Of a stretch of DNA of 64,000 nt, positions 27,398-35,458 are shown in pieces. The stretch covers positions 153,659 through 217,658 of the forward strand of contig JAFGES010000054.1 of assembly GCA_016931455.1 (NCBI GenBank), given 5' to 3'. The stretch comes from Desulfobacterales bacterium. Its GTDB lineage: Bacteria > Desulfobacterota > Desulfobacteria > Desulfobacterales > JAHDSC01. Numbering within the stretch: position 1 is the first letter of the stretch; every line of letters starts with the position of its first letter. The position numbers and the translations under genes are program-made. Below the pieces are notes generated by a model, which worked only from the letters and a program-made list of their open reading frames with translations, made no database searches and was not told the DNA's origin.

Positions 27398-28690
27398 ATG
27401 ATAAAAAGATCATTTATCGGATTGGCAAAGCCCCGGCTGGAGTATGAATTACTTGAGGATATTCAACCGGAGCTTGTAAGGGTTCCAACTGCAAAAAAGG
27501 TAACCCTGTTTTTGGACAGCCCTTTTGATCCATACATAAAAAGGGAAAATGATTTACTTAAAATAGGCGATAAGGTAAAAACAGGTCAGAAGCTTCAACT
27601 TACCGGGGATAGTGGAGCATATGTCATTTCAACTGTGACCGGAACGATATCATCGATTACATCTTTTATATCTGATTTAGGTCGGAAACAGACCGCCATT
27701 TCAATTGAGGCGGCTACTGAAGAAGCGATTGATGAAACGTTCGCTAATCAAAGCAAACAACCCGGTATTAAGAATCTATTAGCGTTCCTCGAAGGTGCGC
27801 CTGGAAATCCGAATTTAAAGTTTTTCAGCGGTACCGAAAAAACGATAGGCACTATAGCAATACTAGGCGCTGATAAGGATTTGCTGCCTGTCACCAATCA
27901 GTATTTTGTAAAATCAAAAACTGATGCTATTAAATCAGGTATTCGAGTATTAAAGGAATTAACCGGTGTCGCTAACATCGTCATCGTCGTACCCCAGTCT
28001 TTAATGCAAGCAGCAGGTGCAACAGGTGTTCAGGTCAAGGTAGTTGATTCCCAATATCCTGCAGCCTTGCCCCTTATGGTGATGAAAGATGTTCTGGGTC
28101 AGGTCGTTCCGGCAGGAAAAACCTGTGAAGATTTGGGGGTATGTTTTTTGAGCGCCGAAGCGGTTGCTTCAATCGGTAGCGCTTATGAAAGCGGACAATT
28201 GCCGATTTCCAAGACCTTTACCCTGATTAAAAAGGATGGCGGTAAGATTTTGGTATCGGCAAGGATTGGAACGTCGGTTAAAGATGTTTTTGATGCTTGT
28301 AACATAGCCGTAAAAGACAATGATAGAATAATTTTCGGTGGGATAATGACCGGTTCCAGTGCTTACTCTGAGGAATTACCGGTTAAATCCGATACCGACG
28401 CAATTATCATTCAGGATAGTGAGGAGATTCCGCTGACTACGGATTATCCCTGTATCAATTGCGGTGATTGCATACGAATTTGTCCTGCAAATATGCCGGT
28501 CAATATGCTTGTACGGCTGCTTGAAGCAAGTCAATATGAAGAAGCGGTAGACAATTATGATCTGGATTCATGTGTTGAATGTGGTCTTTGCAGTTATGTC
28601 TGTGTTTCGAGAATCCCCATTTTTCAATACATAAGAATGGCAAAAAAAGAACTTGCCAGAATTAAGACAGCGGAGGCAACGAATGAGTAA
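27398..28690 (+). CDS. rnfC: Rnf complex subunit RnfC, atypical
   Basis: A 430-residue peripheral subunit of the ion-pumping Rnf complex. Two [4Fe-4S] motifs are kept near the C terminus (CINCGDCIRICP and CVECGLCSYVC). The N-terminal biotinyl-like domain (IGDKVKTGQKLQLTGDSGAYVISTVTGT) is also normal. The middle is unusual: the Gly-rich GMGGAGFPT-type segment that binds NADH/FMN in canonical RnfC is missing, and the INGAECEPY region is replaced by ILGADKDLLPV. NADH oxidation at this subunit is therefore doubtful. In the lost motif it resembles NqrA, but NqrA has no such ferredoxin motifs. It overlaps rnfD by 8 bases. Confidence 0.9.
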   Translation: MIKRSFIGLAKPRLEYELLEDIQPELVRVPTAKKVTLFLDSPFDPYIKRENDLLKIGDKVKTGQKLQLTGDSGAYVISTVTGTISSITSFISDLGRKQTAISIEAATEEAIDETFANQSKQPGIKNLLAFLEGAPGNPNLKFFSGTEKTIGTIAILGADKDLLPVTNQYFVKSKTDAIKSGIRVLKELTGVANIVIVVPQSLMQAAGATGVQVKVVDSQYPAALPLMVMKDVLGQVVPAGKTCEDLGVCFLSAEAVASIGSAYESGQLPISKTFTLIKKDGGKILVSARIGTSVKDVFDACNIAVKDNDRIIFGGIMTGSSAYSEELPVKSDTDAIIIQDSEEIPLTTDYPCINCGDCIRICPANMPVNMLVRLLEASQYEEAVDNYDLDSCVECGLCSYVCVSRIPIFQYIRMAKKELARIKTAEATNE

Positions 28691-29642
28691 TCAGAAAAAA
28701 TTTATAGTGTCACATGCTCCATTCTGGCTTGACGGGAGCAGGATATCCATTCGAAGCTATAATTTAATGATAGCAGCGCTGCCGGCATTATTGTTCGGTA
28801 TCGCTCAGTATGGTATGCCCGCAATCGGTGTTATAACATTAGCGATTTCTTCCGCCATTATATGGGAATATCTTTGGGATGTTATAACCAAACAAGCCGT
28901 TACCATCGGAGATGGAAATGCTGCAGTTATAGGTCTATTGTTTGGTATGCTTTTACCGGCGACGGCTCCATGGTGGTTTGTTATCATTGGAACCTTTATC
29001 GCAGTTATAATAGGAAAACAGATTTATGGCGGAATCGGGGCTAATGCTTTTAACCCGGTGCTTGTAGCAATTGCAATCCTCATGCTGTCCTGGAAATATG
29101 TATTCAATTTTGATGGAATGCTATTGAATTATGATTTCAACTTTCTTGCAGTCTATCCGCTTGCGGCCCTGAAACATTTCGGTGTTTCCGGTATTGAGTC
29201 TTTTAATATGGGTGATCTTCTAATGGGCCAACAGATCGGCGGCATCGGAACCGGGTTTGGGCTGGGTCTCATAATCGGCGGTGCTTATCTGATTATTCGC
29301 GGCTACATTCGTTGGGAGATTTCAGCATCTTTTATAGTCGGTATGTTTATTACCGCCATGTTATTTAATCTTTCAGATTCAGCACGTTTTGCAGGTCCGT
29401 TGGTCCATCTTTTTACCGGATACACGTTGATAGGCATTTTTTTCCTGGCAACGGAGGATTCATCATCGCCGGTTAATTTTATTCCGATGCTTATTTATGG
29501 AGCCGGTGCAGGAGTGCTGACCGTATTGATCAGAAATATCGGTGTCTATGTGGATGGGGTAGTTTTTGCAATACTGGCTATGAATCTTGTAAGTCCGCTT
29601 CTGGACATGATCAGGCCTAAAGCTATTGGAAAGGTTGTTTAA
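28683..29642 (+). CDS. rnfD: Rnf complex membrane subunit RnfD, atypical FMN site
   Basis: A 319-residue integral membrane protein with about nine helices. Family landmarks are SHAPFWLDGSRISIRSYNLMIAAL at the start, GGIGANAFNPVLVA in the middle and FFLATEDSSSPVNF near the end. In canonical RnfD/NqrB the motif SGATPLAAL holds FMN covalently on its threonine. Here the aligned segment reads LAVYPLAALK, so the threonine is replaced by tyrosine. The covalent FMN is probably absent or attached elsewhere. GGAGG precedes the ATG at 28683, which lies within the end of rnfC; an in-frame TTG at 28653 is rejected. Confidence 0.92.
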   Translation: MSNQKKFIVSHAPFWLDGSRISIRSYNLMIAALPALLFGIAQYGMPAIGVITLAISSAIIWEYLWDVITKQAVTIGDGNAAVIGLLFGMLLPATAPWWFVIIGTFIAVIIGKQIYGGIGANAFNPVLVAIAILMLSWKYVFNFDGMLLNYDFNFLAVYPLAALKHFGVSGIESFNMGDLLMGQQIGGIGTGFGLGLIIGGAYLIIRGYIRWEISASFIVGMFITAMLFNLSDSARFAGPLVHLFTGYTLIGIFFLATEDSSSPVNFIPMLIYGAGAGVLTVLIRNIGVYVDGVVFAILAMNLVSPLLDMIRPKAIGKVV

Positions 29643-29643
29643 A

Positions 29644-30237
29644 ATGCGTGACATAATAAAGATGATCCTAGTTCTTGCAATTTTAAGTACTTTTTCAGGC
29701 GGATTGCTGGCAGCCATTCGTACTGGAACTAAAGACAAAATTGAAAATCAGCAGCTTCAATTTGTAAAAGGACCCGCAATAAGATCTATACTTGAAGGTG
29801 CATCGAATGATCCCATAGCGGATCGATTTAAACTAAAAGATGGTGATATTGAAAGAAGTTTTTTTGTCGGTGCATTTGATGGAAAAGCTAATTGTATCGC
29901 TTTAGAGAGCTATGGTAAAGGCTACGGCGGCGATGTCGGTGTGATGGTGGGTATCAATATCGATGAAAATAAACTCATCGGTGCAGGTGTAACAACCCAT
30001 GCTGAAACGCCGGGAATGGGTGCCCGCGCAAAAGAAGATCCCGCTTTTGTATCACAATTCAAAGGCGTCGATGTGAAAGATGCTTACAAAGTCACAACAG
30101 ACGGGGGTAAGATTGATGCAATAAGCGGAGCAACAATTACGTCCCGAGCGGTTTGCGCTGCTGTTACCGACGTGGCTAGTATATACAGCCGGTTAAAACC
30201 TCAAATTTCTGATAAAATTAAGGAATTTAACAAGTAG
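29644..30237 (+). CDS. rnfG: Rnf complex subunit RnfG (covalent FMN)
   Basis: A 197-residue protein with one N-terminal membrane helix (residues 4-24) and a periplasmic FMN-binding domain. The flavinylation motif is intact in AISGATITSRAV, where the second threonine receives FMN by phosphoester bond; the preceding part (GVTTHAETPGMGARA) is also conserved. It passes electrons between RnfD/RnfA-E and the periplasmic face, in this operon probably to or from the tetrahaem cytochrome. It starts just after the rnfD stop. Confidence 0.93.
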   Translation: MRDIIKMILVLAILSTFSGGLLAAIRTGTKDKIENQQLQFVKGPAIRSILEGASNDPIADRFKLKDGDIERSFFVGAFDGKANCIALESYGKGYGGDVGVMVGINIDENKLIGAGVTTHAETPGMGARAKEDPAFVSQFKGVDVKDAYKVTTDGGKIDAISGATITSRAVCAAVTDVASIYSRLKPQISDKIKEFNK

Positions 30238-30246
30238 GAGATAAAG

Positions 30247-30837
30247 ATGGCAAAGTCTATCGTCCAAGAATTTACCAAAGGCTTGTGGGATGAAATACCG
30301 CCGTTTAGACTCGTTCTCGGTCTTTGCCCCACGCTGGCGGTAACAAAAACTGTCGAGAATGGAATTGGTATGGGTCTGGCAACTACTTTTGTTCTTGTTT
30401 GCTCCAATATACTTGTATCAGCATTAAGAAATATGATACCCAGCAAAGTTAGAATTGCATGTTTCATAGTTGTCATTGCAACCTTTGTTACGGTCGTTGA
30501 ACTTCTGATGCAAGCTTATACCTATCCTCTATTTTTGAAGCTGGGAATATTTATTCCTCTAATTGTTGTTAACTGTATTGTATTGGGACGTGCTGAAGCG
30601 TTTGCTTTCAAAAACCCGATTGCACCTTCTCTGGCAGATGGCTTAGGAATTGGTGTTGGATTTACGATTGCGCTTGCGGCGCTTGGTGCGATCAGAGAAT
30701 TATTTGGAGCTGGAACAATCTTAGGAATTAATGTGTTTGGACCTTCTTTCCAACCCTTTAATTTTATGGTTGAAGCGCCGGGTGCATTCGTTTGCCTGGG
30801 TCTAATGCTTGCAGTTATGAACCTTGCAAAAAAATAG
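30247..30837 (+). CDS. rnfE: Rnf complex membrane subunit RnfE
   Basis: A 196-residue protein with six predicted helices. It contains the paired cysteine motifs LGLCPTLAVTK and VVNCIVLGRAEAF that, with RnfA, hold the intramembrane [2Fe-2S] centre. RnfE and RnfA are inverted-topology paralogues and form the membrane core. An AGGAG site precedes the ATG, and rnfA follows after 9 bases. Confidence 0.94.
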   Translation: MAKSIVQEFTKGLWDEIPPFRLVLGLCPTLAVTKTVENGIGMGLATTFVLVCSNILVSALRNMIPSKVRIACFIVVIATFVTVVELLMQAYTYPLFLKLGIFIPLIVVNCIVLGRAEAFAFKNPIAPSLADGLGIGVGFTIALAALGAIRELFGAGTILGINVFGPSFQPFNFMVEAPGAFVCLGLMLAVMNLAKK

Positions 30838-30846
30838 GAGAAAAAG

Positions 30847-31422
30847 ATGGGCGACTATATAGTCCTTGCAATAAGTTGCATCTTTGTAAATAATATTTTG
30901 CTGGGCCAATTTTTGGGTAACTGTCCTTTTTTGGGGACATCCAAAAAGATGGAGACAGCTGTCGGTATGGCCATGGCGGTTGTATTTGTATTAGTTATGG
31001 CCGGTGTTATTACATGGATTCTCAATACCTACTTCTTAGTCCCGTTTGGGATCGAATATCTTAGAACCATCGGTTTTATTCTAGTTATTGCAGCTTTAGT
31101 GCAATTCGTCGAGATGTTTCTAAAGAAAAGTATTCCAGCGCTATATGCGGGATTAGGAATATTTTTACCCTTGATTACAACTAACTGTGCAGTAATGGGT
31201 GTTTGTCTCATTAATGTCAATGAGGAATATACTTTTATTCAGGCCCTTGTTACATCCTTTTCCTACGCTGTCGGCTTCGGGCTTGCTCTCATTCTATTTG
31301 CCGGCGTTAGAGAAAGAATTCTTCTTGCAAGAGTTCCAAAACCACTTCAGGATACTTCAATTGGATTGGTGACAGCCGGAATGCTCGCACTCGTATTCTA
31401 CGCATTTAAAGGGATGGTATAA
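30847..31422 (+). CDS. rnfA: Rnf complex membrane subunit RnfA
   Basis: A 191-residue protein with six predicted helices. The motifs NNILLGQFLGNCPFLGTSKK and TTNCAVMGVCL supply the cysteines of the [2Fe-2S] centre shared with RnfE. AGGAG precedes the ATG. The unit C-D-G-E-A is tightly packed up to here, whereas rnfB follows only after a 122-base gap. Confidence 0.94.
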   Translation: MGDYIVLAISCIFVNNILLGQFLGNCPFLGTSKKMETAVGMAMAVVFVLVMAGVITWILNTYFLVPFGIEYLRTIGFILVIAALVQFVEMFLKKSIPALYAGLGIFLPLITTNCAVMGVCLINVNEEYTFIQALVTSFSYAVGFGLALILFAGVRERILLARVPKPLQDTSIGLVTAGMLALVFYAFKGMV

Positions 31423-31491
31423 AGAGAAGACGACTTGGAAGATTGACATTCTTGAAATAAAACAAAATAAAAGATATTTTAAAAACAAATT

Positions 31492-31515
31492 ATTAATGGT
31501 AATAAAACCATTAAT
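31492..31515 (+). other. Hairpin in rnfA-rnfB spacer
   Basis: A perfect 9-bp stem (ATTAATGGT with ACCATTAAT) around a 6-base A-rich loop, in the only long spacer of the rnf operon. No T run follows, so it is not a typical terminator. It may set message stability or processing before rnfB. A TTGACA at 31443-31448 upstream has no good -10 partner. Confidence 0.4.
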
Positions 31516-31544
31516 GACTATAAATTCGTACCAAGGAGGTAGTC

Positions 31545-33635
31545 GTGGTAGAAGCCATTCTTTTTATGCTAGGTTTAGGGGCAGCGTCCGGGGCAATACT
31601 GAGTGCTGCTTCTAAAGTCTTCTATGTCTATGAAGACCCGCGAATAGCCGAAGTTGAAAATTGCTTGGCGGGTGCTAATTGCGGCGGCTGTGGATATGCC
31701 GGATGTTCGGCGGCAGCGGTTGCGGTTGTTGCAGGAGAAGCACCGCCTTCAGTGTGCATTGTTGCTGGAGCGGAATCCGCTGCAAATGTTGCCGCAGTGA
31801 TGGGCATGGAAGCTGGAGCTGCAGAACCCTTGCGATCATATAATCTGTGCCGTGGTGGTGAGCGCGCCGACGATAAATACCAATACATGGGCATCAATTC
31901 ATGTCGTGCGTTGTCAATGCTGTACGGTGGAAAACGAGAATGTGAAATCGGATGTCTTGGGATGGGCGATTGTGTTAAAGCATGTCAGTTTGATGCGATT
32001 GCGCTTGGCGAGGACGGTTTTCCGGTTATCGATGAATTAAAATGTGTGGGTTGTGGAGCTTGTGCTGAAGCTTGTCCGAAGAACATTCTCGAAGTAAAGA
32101 AAATGTCGGATAAGCTTTTACATTTCAACCAACAAGATGATCGAATTGCGCCTTGTACACAGACATGTCCGGCTCAGATCGATATACCCAAATATATCGA
32201 ACAGATCCGAAAAGGCGATTATGAAGGGGCTGTCAATACTATTAGAGAAAGAAATCCGCTTCTTCTGGCCTGCGGGCGTGTATGTCCGCATCCCTGTGAA
32301 GACTATTGTCGTAGAGGAATTGAAGATGAAGCGGTTTCAATCAACCAATTGAAACGTTTTGTCGCTGACTACGAAATGAATTCCGGAAAGCGTCTTCCAA
32401 TTAGCTGTGCACCGGATACGGGAAAAAAGGTTGCCATCGTAGGTGCCGGGCCGGCGGGTCTAAGCTGTGCGTTTTTCTTAAGAAGACTGGGGCACAGTGT
32501 GACGATTTTCGAGATGATGCCTAAGTTGGGCGGAATGATTCGTTATGGTATTCCTGAATATCGATTGCCGAAAGAAGTATTACAATGGGAAATCGACGGC
32601 ATCCTAAAACTGGGTGTCGATGCGCATACGAATGTTAAACTCGGGCGCGATTTCGAACTCGGCTCTCTTGTTGCAGCTGGGTATGATGCTGTATTTATGG
32701 GCATTGGTGCCTGGAAAGATTACGATCTCGGTGTTGAAGGTGAAAATTTAAACGGATGTTATACTGGAATTAATTTCCTTACTCGGTTTGCCAAAAAGCA
32801 ACAAGGTGATGCACCTCTGGAAGAAGCTATTCCCATCGGTGACAAATGTGTAGTAATCGGTGGTGGTAATACAGCGATTGACTGTGTTAGAACTCTGGTA
32901 AGATTAGGGGCAAAAGAAGTTTCTATCGTTTATAGAAGAACGAGAAATGAAATGCCCGCAAACATGGTTGAAATCGAAGCTGCAGAGCATGAAGGAATTA
33001 AATTTCATTTTCTTGCCGCACCGACTAAGGTTATCGGTGATGAAAATGGACATGTAAAACAGCTTGAATATTTGAAGATGGAATTAGGCGAACCGGATGC
33101 AAGTGGTAGAAGAAGACCGGTACCGATTGCCGGATCTGAAACCTTGATGGATATTGACATGCTGATTACTGCAATCGGACAGGGACCCGACACCGCATTC
33201 GTAAAAGACGGGAAACGTTTGGATGACCTGAAGATTACGAAATGGAGTACAATCGATGCTTTAAATCCGGAAACACTTCAGACCAATATTCCTTACGTAT
33301 TTGCAGCCGGTGATGCTTATACCGGGGCTTCATTAGTTGTTGAAGCAATCGGTGGCGGTCGAAGAGCAGCTAGATCCATTCATCTTTATTTAACCGGTCA
33401 AGAGGTTACGGCACCTCCAAAATCTTTGTATAAGGAACATATTCCGGAATCGATTTTTGAAAGTGTGGAAGGAATTACTCCGAAAGCTCGAACACCAATG
33501 CCTGAACTTCCGGTGGAAGAAAGAATCCAATCCTTTGTTGAAAGTGATCTTGTTATAACCGAAGAAGATGCGATCTACGAAGCAAATCGTTGCTTAAATT
33601 GCTGCAGAACATGTTATGATAAGGATGTTGCTTAA
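31545..33635 (+). CDS. rnfB: RnfB fused to a GltD/NfnB-like FAD-NAD(P)H oxidoreductase
   Basis: A 696-residue fusion beginning with GTG behind AAGGAGG. Residues 1-25 form the RnfB membrane helix. CLAGANCGGCGYAGC (about 38-52) starts the [4Fe-4S] domain, and two ferredoxin clusters lie at about 133-185 (CEIGCLGMGDCVKAC, CVGCGACAEACP). From about 205 the protein becomes a complete GltD-type unit: an Fe-S domain (CTQTCPAQIDIPKYI, CGRVCPHPCEDYCRRG), the FAD Rossmann motif AIVGAGPAGLSC at about 298, the NAD(P) motif VVIGGGNTAIDC at about 442 and FAAGDAYTG. The NADP-type YRRTRNEMPA sequence is present. A stand-alone RnfB has about 180-300 residues. It probably couples ferredoxin, the pump and NAD(P)H in one subunit. 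Confidence 0.93.
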   Translation: MVEAILFMLGLGAASGAILSAASKVFYVYEDPRIAEVENCLAGANCGGCGYAGCSAAAVAVVAGEAPPSVCIVAGAESAANVAAVMGMEAGAAEPLRSYNLCRGGERADDKYQYMGINSCRALSMLYGGKRECEIGCLGMGDCVKACQFDAIALGEDGFPVIDELKCVGCGACAEACPKNILEVKKMSDKLLHFNQQDDRIAPCTQTCPAQIDIPKYIEQIRKGDYEGAVNTIRERNPLLLACGRVCPHPCEDYCRRGIEDEAVSINQLKRFVADYEMNSGKRLPISCAPDTGKKVAIVGAGPAGLSCAFFLRRLGHSVTIFEMMPKLGGMIRYGIPEYRLPKEVLQWEIDGILKLGVDAHTNVKLGRDFELGSLVAAGYDAVFMGIGAWKDYDLGVEGENLNGCYTGINFLTRFAKKQQGDAPLEEAIPIGDKCVVIGGGNTAIDCVRTLVRLGAKEVSIVYRRTRNEMPANMVEIEAAEHEGIKFHFLAAPTKVIGDENGHVKQLEYLKMELGEPDASGRRRPVPIAGSETLMDIDMLITAIGQGPDTAFVKDGKRLDDLKITKWSTIDALNPETLQTNIPYVFAAGDAYTGASLVVEAIGGGRRAARSIHLYLTGQEVTAPPKSLYKEHIPESIFESVEGITPKARTPMPELPVEERIQSFVESDLVITEEDAIYEANRCLNCCRTCYDKDVA

Positions 33636-33685
33636 AAGGTCCTAAAGGTCAACTTTTTTTAGGAACAAAGGGATTAATAAAAATT

Positions 33686-33742
33686 AGGGGTGTAATGCCT
33701 TCTTAAAGAAAAGAAAGAGAAGGTAGAAACACCCCTTTTTTT
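33686..33742 (+). terminator. Terminator of rnf operon
   Basis: AGGGGTGT (33686-33693) pairs perfectly with ACACCCCT (33729-33736), with additional pairing of CCTTCTT and AGAAGG inside, followed by seven T. It ends the rnf operon and lies 40 bases from the end of the convergent rluD gene, which it may also serve. Confidence 0.8.
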
Positions 33743-33781
33743 ATGCCTTAAAAACAAAGCAGAAAGATTGAATCGTTTTAG

Positions 33782-34750
33782 CTATTTTTTTCCTAAATAA
33801 TTTATTAATTGGTGCATATCCGACGGTATGACGGATTGAAAATGGAAATTGATATTGTAGAGAGGATGCTTAAAATCAAGACAGCATGCATGAAGCATTT
33901 GTCTGTAAAGCAGATTTTCCGCATCGGGTAAATTTATTGTTATTGTATCAAAAAGAAGTTTATCAAGTTTGCTTTTGCAATATAAAGGATCTCCAACAAT
34001 AGGATGACCAATTGCTGCACAATGAACACGAATTTGGTGAGTTCTACCCGTTTTAATGTTTAACCTCAATAAAGTGGCGTGATCAAAGTATTCAACTACT
34101 TTCCAAGTGGTGATGGCTTCACGACTTTTTCTACTATTTGTAGACATTTTTTTTCGATCAATAGGATGTCTACCGATTGAAAATGAAACTACACCTGAAA
34201 CCGGTTCGACCTTGCCGTGAACAAGGGCGATGTAGCGTTTAGAAACCTTCCTTTGCTTAAATTGAAGGGATAAATTTTGATGGGCCGAAGAGGTTTTTGC
34301 AATGACCATTGTTCCGGAAGTATCTTTATCTAAACGATGAACAATTCCAGGTCTCTCCGTTTGTATTCCGGATTTTGTAACCTCCGGGAAATGATATAAT
34401 AAGGCATTCACTAAGGTGCCGGATGGGTGGCCGGGCGCTGGATGAACTACCAAACCCGGCGGCTTGTTAATGACGATAATATGCCGATCTTCGAAAAGTA
34501 TTTCAAGCGGAATGGATTCAGGGTTAAGAAGAACTGGTTCTGATTCCGGAATAAAACCAGTGATATTTTCACCGGTTTTAACTCGGTAGCCGGCTTTTTT
34601 ATTTTTGCCTTGAACGAGTATATAATTTTGTTGAATAATATTAGACGCATATGATCTGGATACATGCAGTTGCGATGAAATGTATAAATCAAGTCGCTTG
34701 CCTGAAGTTAATTCGTCGACAAAAAGAGAAAAATATTTTTTGTCGTACAT
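33782..34750 (-). CDS. rluD: 23S rRNA pseudouridine synthase, RluD-type
   Basis: A 322-residue enzyme with an N-terminal S4 RNA-binding domain (LTSGKRLDLYISSQL, SRSYASNIIQQNYILV) and the RluA-family catalytic domain. The active-site aspartate lies in HRLDKDTSGTMVIAK; INKPPGLVVHPAPGH and the LNIKTGRTHQIRVH motif also match. It isomerises uridines in 23S rRNA helix 69 if truly RluD; RluA or RluC paralogues are possible but are usually shorter or lack the S4 domain. It lies 13 bases after carD on the same strand. Confidence 0.9.
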   Translation of the reverse strand: MYDKKYFSLFVDELTSGKRLDLYISSQLHVSRSYASNIIQQNYILVQGKNKKAGYRVKTGENITGFIPESEPVLLNPESIPLEILFEDRHIIVINKPPGLVVHPAPGHPSGTLVNALLYHFPEVTKSGIQTERPGIVHRLDKDTSGTMVIAKTSSAHQNLSLQFKQRKVSKRYIALVHGKVEPVSGVVSFSIGRHPIDRKKMSTNSRKSREAITTWKVVEYFDHATLLRLNIKTGRTHQIRVHCAAIGHPIVGDPLYCKSKLDKLLFDTITINLPDAENLLYRQMLHACCLDFKHPLYNINFHFQSVIPSDMHQLINYLGKK

Positions 34751-34763
34751 TTAATTAAATTAA

Positions 34764-35303
34764 TTAATTTTCGATGGAAAAAATAGATTCAATTTCGGAG
34801 ATGATTGTAGCTTCATCTGTATTTCTAGCAGTTGAAAGCTCTTTAACGAGCAAAACTTGGGCAGTATCATAAAGTTTACGTTCACCGAATGAAAGATCTT
34901 TGGTGAGTTTAAGAAGGTAAAGATCACGAAAAACCTCTGCGACTTCAAATAAGGATCCGGTTTTTATCTTATCCATATATTCTCTATATCGTCGATTCCA
35001 GGTTTGATTGTCAGCAGTTGTTTCGCGTTTTTGCTTCATAATTTCATAAACTTTTGGAATCTCTTCATTGGTAATAAGATCCCGTAATCCGACGGACTGA
35101 ACATTCCAGGTAGGAATCATAATTACCATATTGTTTTCAAGTACTTTCATTATATAGAAATCGTGTTTTTCTCCATTAATCACTTTACTTTCGATTGATT
35201 CAATTCTACCAACTCCGTGGGCCGGATAGACGGCGAGATCGCCGGCCTGAAATTCACGTTTGGAAGAGTTTGAGCTATCTTCTGAAAATAATTTTTCATT
35301 CAT
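34764..35303 (-). CDS. carD: CarD-family transcription regulator (CdnL-type)
   Basis: A 179-residue protein with the CarD/CdnL Tudor-like RNA-polymerase-interacting domain (FQAGDLAVYPAHGVGRIESIESK) and a helical DNA-contacting C-terminal part (RRYREYMDKIKTGSLFEVAEVFRDLY). Such proteins bind the beta subunit of RNA polymerase and stabilise open complexes at rRNA and growth promoters. A usable promoter lies upstream. It is short, so it is the general CdnL type rather than the Myxococcus CarD with its HMGA tail. Confidence 0.92.
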   Translation of the reverse strand: MNEKLFSEDSSNSSKREFQAGDLAVYPAHGVGRIESIESKVINGEKHDFYIMKVLENNMVIMIPTWNVQSVGLRDLITNEEIPKVYEIMKQKRETTADNQTWNRRYREYMDKIKTGSLFEVAEVFRDLYLLKLTKDLSFGERKLYDTAQVLLVKELSTARNTDEATIISEIESIFSIEN

Positions 35304-35360
35304 ATTAACACCAACATAATTTTAAAAAAGGGTTTAAATAAATGTCATATTTACAGTTCA

Positions 35361-35389
35361 TATATAGCATTACTAAAAAAAACAATCAA
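35361..35389 (-). promoter_or_regulatory. Putative promoter of carD-rluD
   Basis: On the minus strand TTGATT and TATATA are separated by 17 bases, just downstream of the hppA terminator and about 60 bases before carD. The match to sigma-70 consensus is moderate (4 of 6 at each box). Confidence 0.4.
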
Positions 35390-35395
35390 TAACAA

Positions 35396-35430
35396 AAAAG
35401 GGTTGCGGCGATTGAGCCGGCAACCCTTTT
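35396..35430 (-). terminator. Terminator of the pth-hppA unit
   Basis: AAAAGGGTTGC-GGC pairs with GCCGGCAACCCTTTT around a 6-base loop with one bulged base. On the minus strand the stem runs into a six-T tract. It lies 28 bases after the hppA stop. Confidence 0.8.
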
Positions 35431-35458
35431 AATGAGAGAAAAATTATCGAAGAATAGT

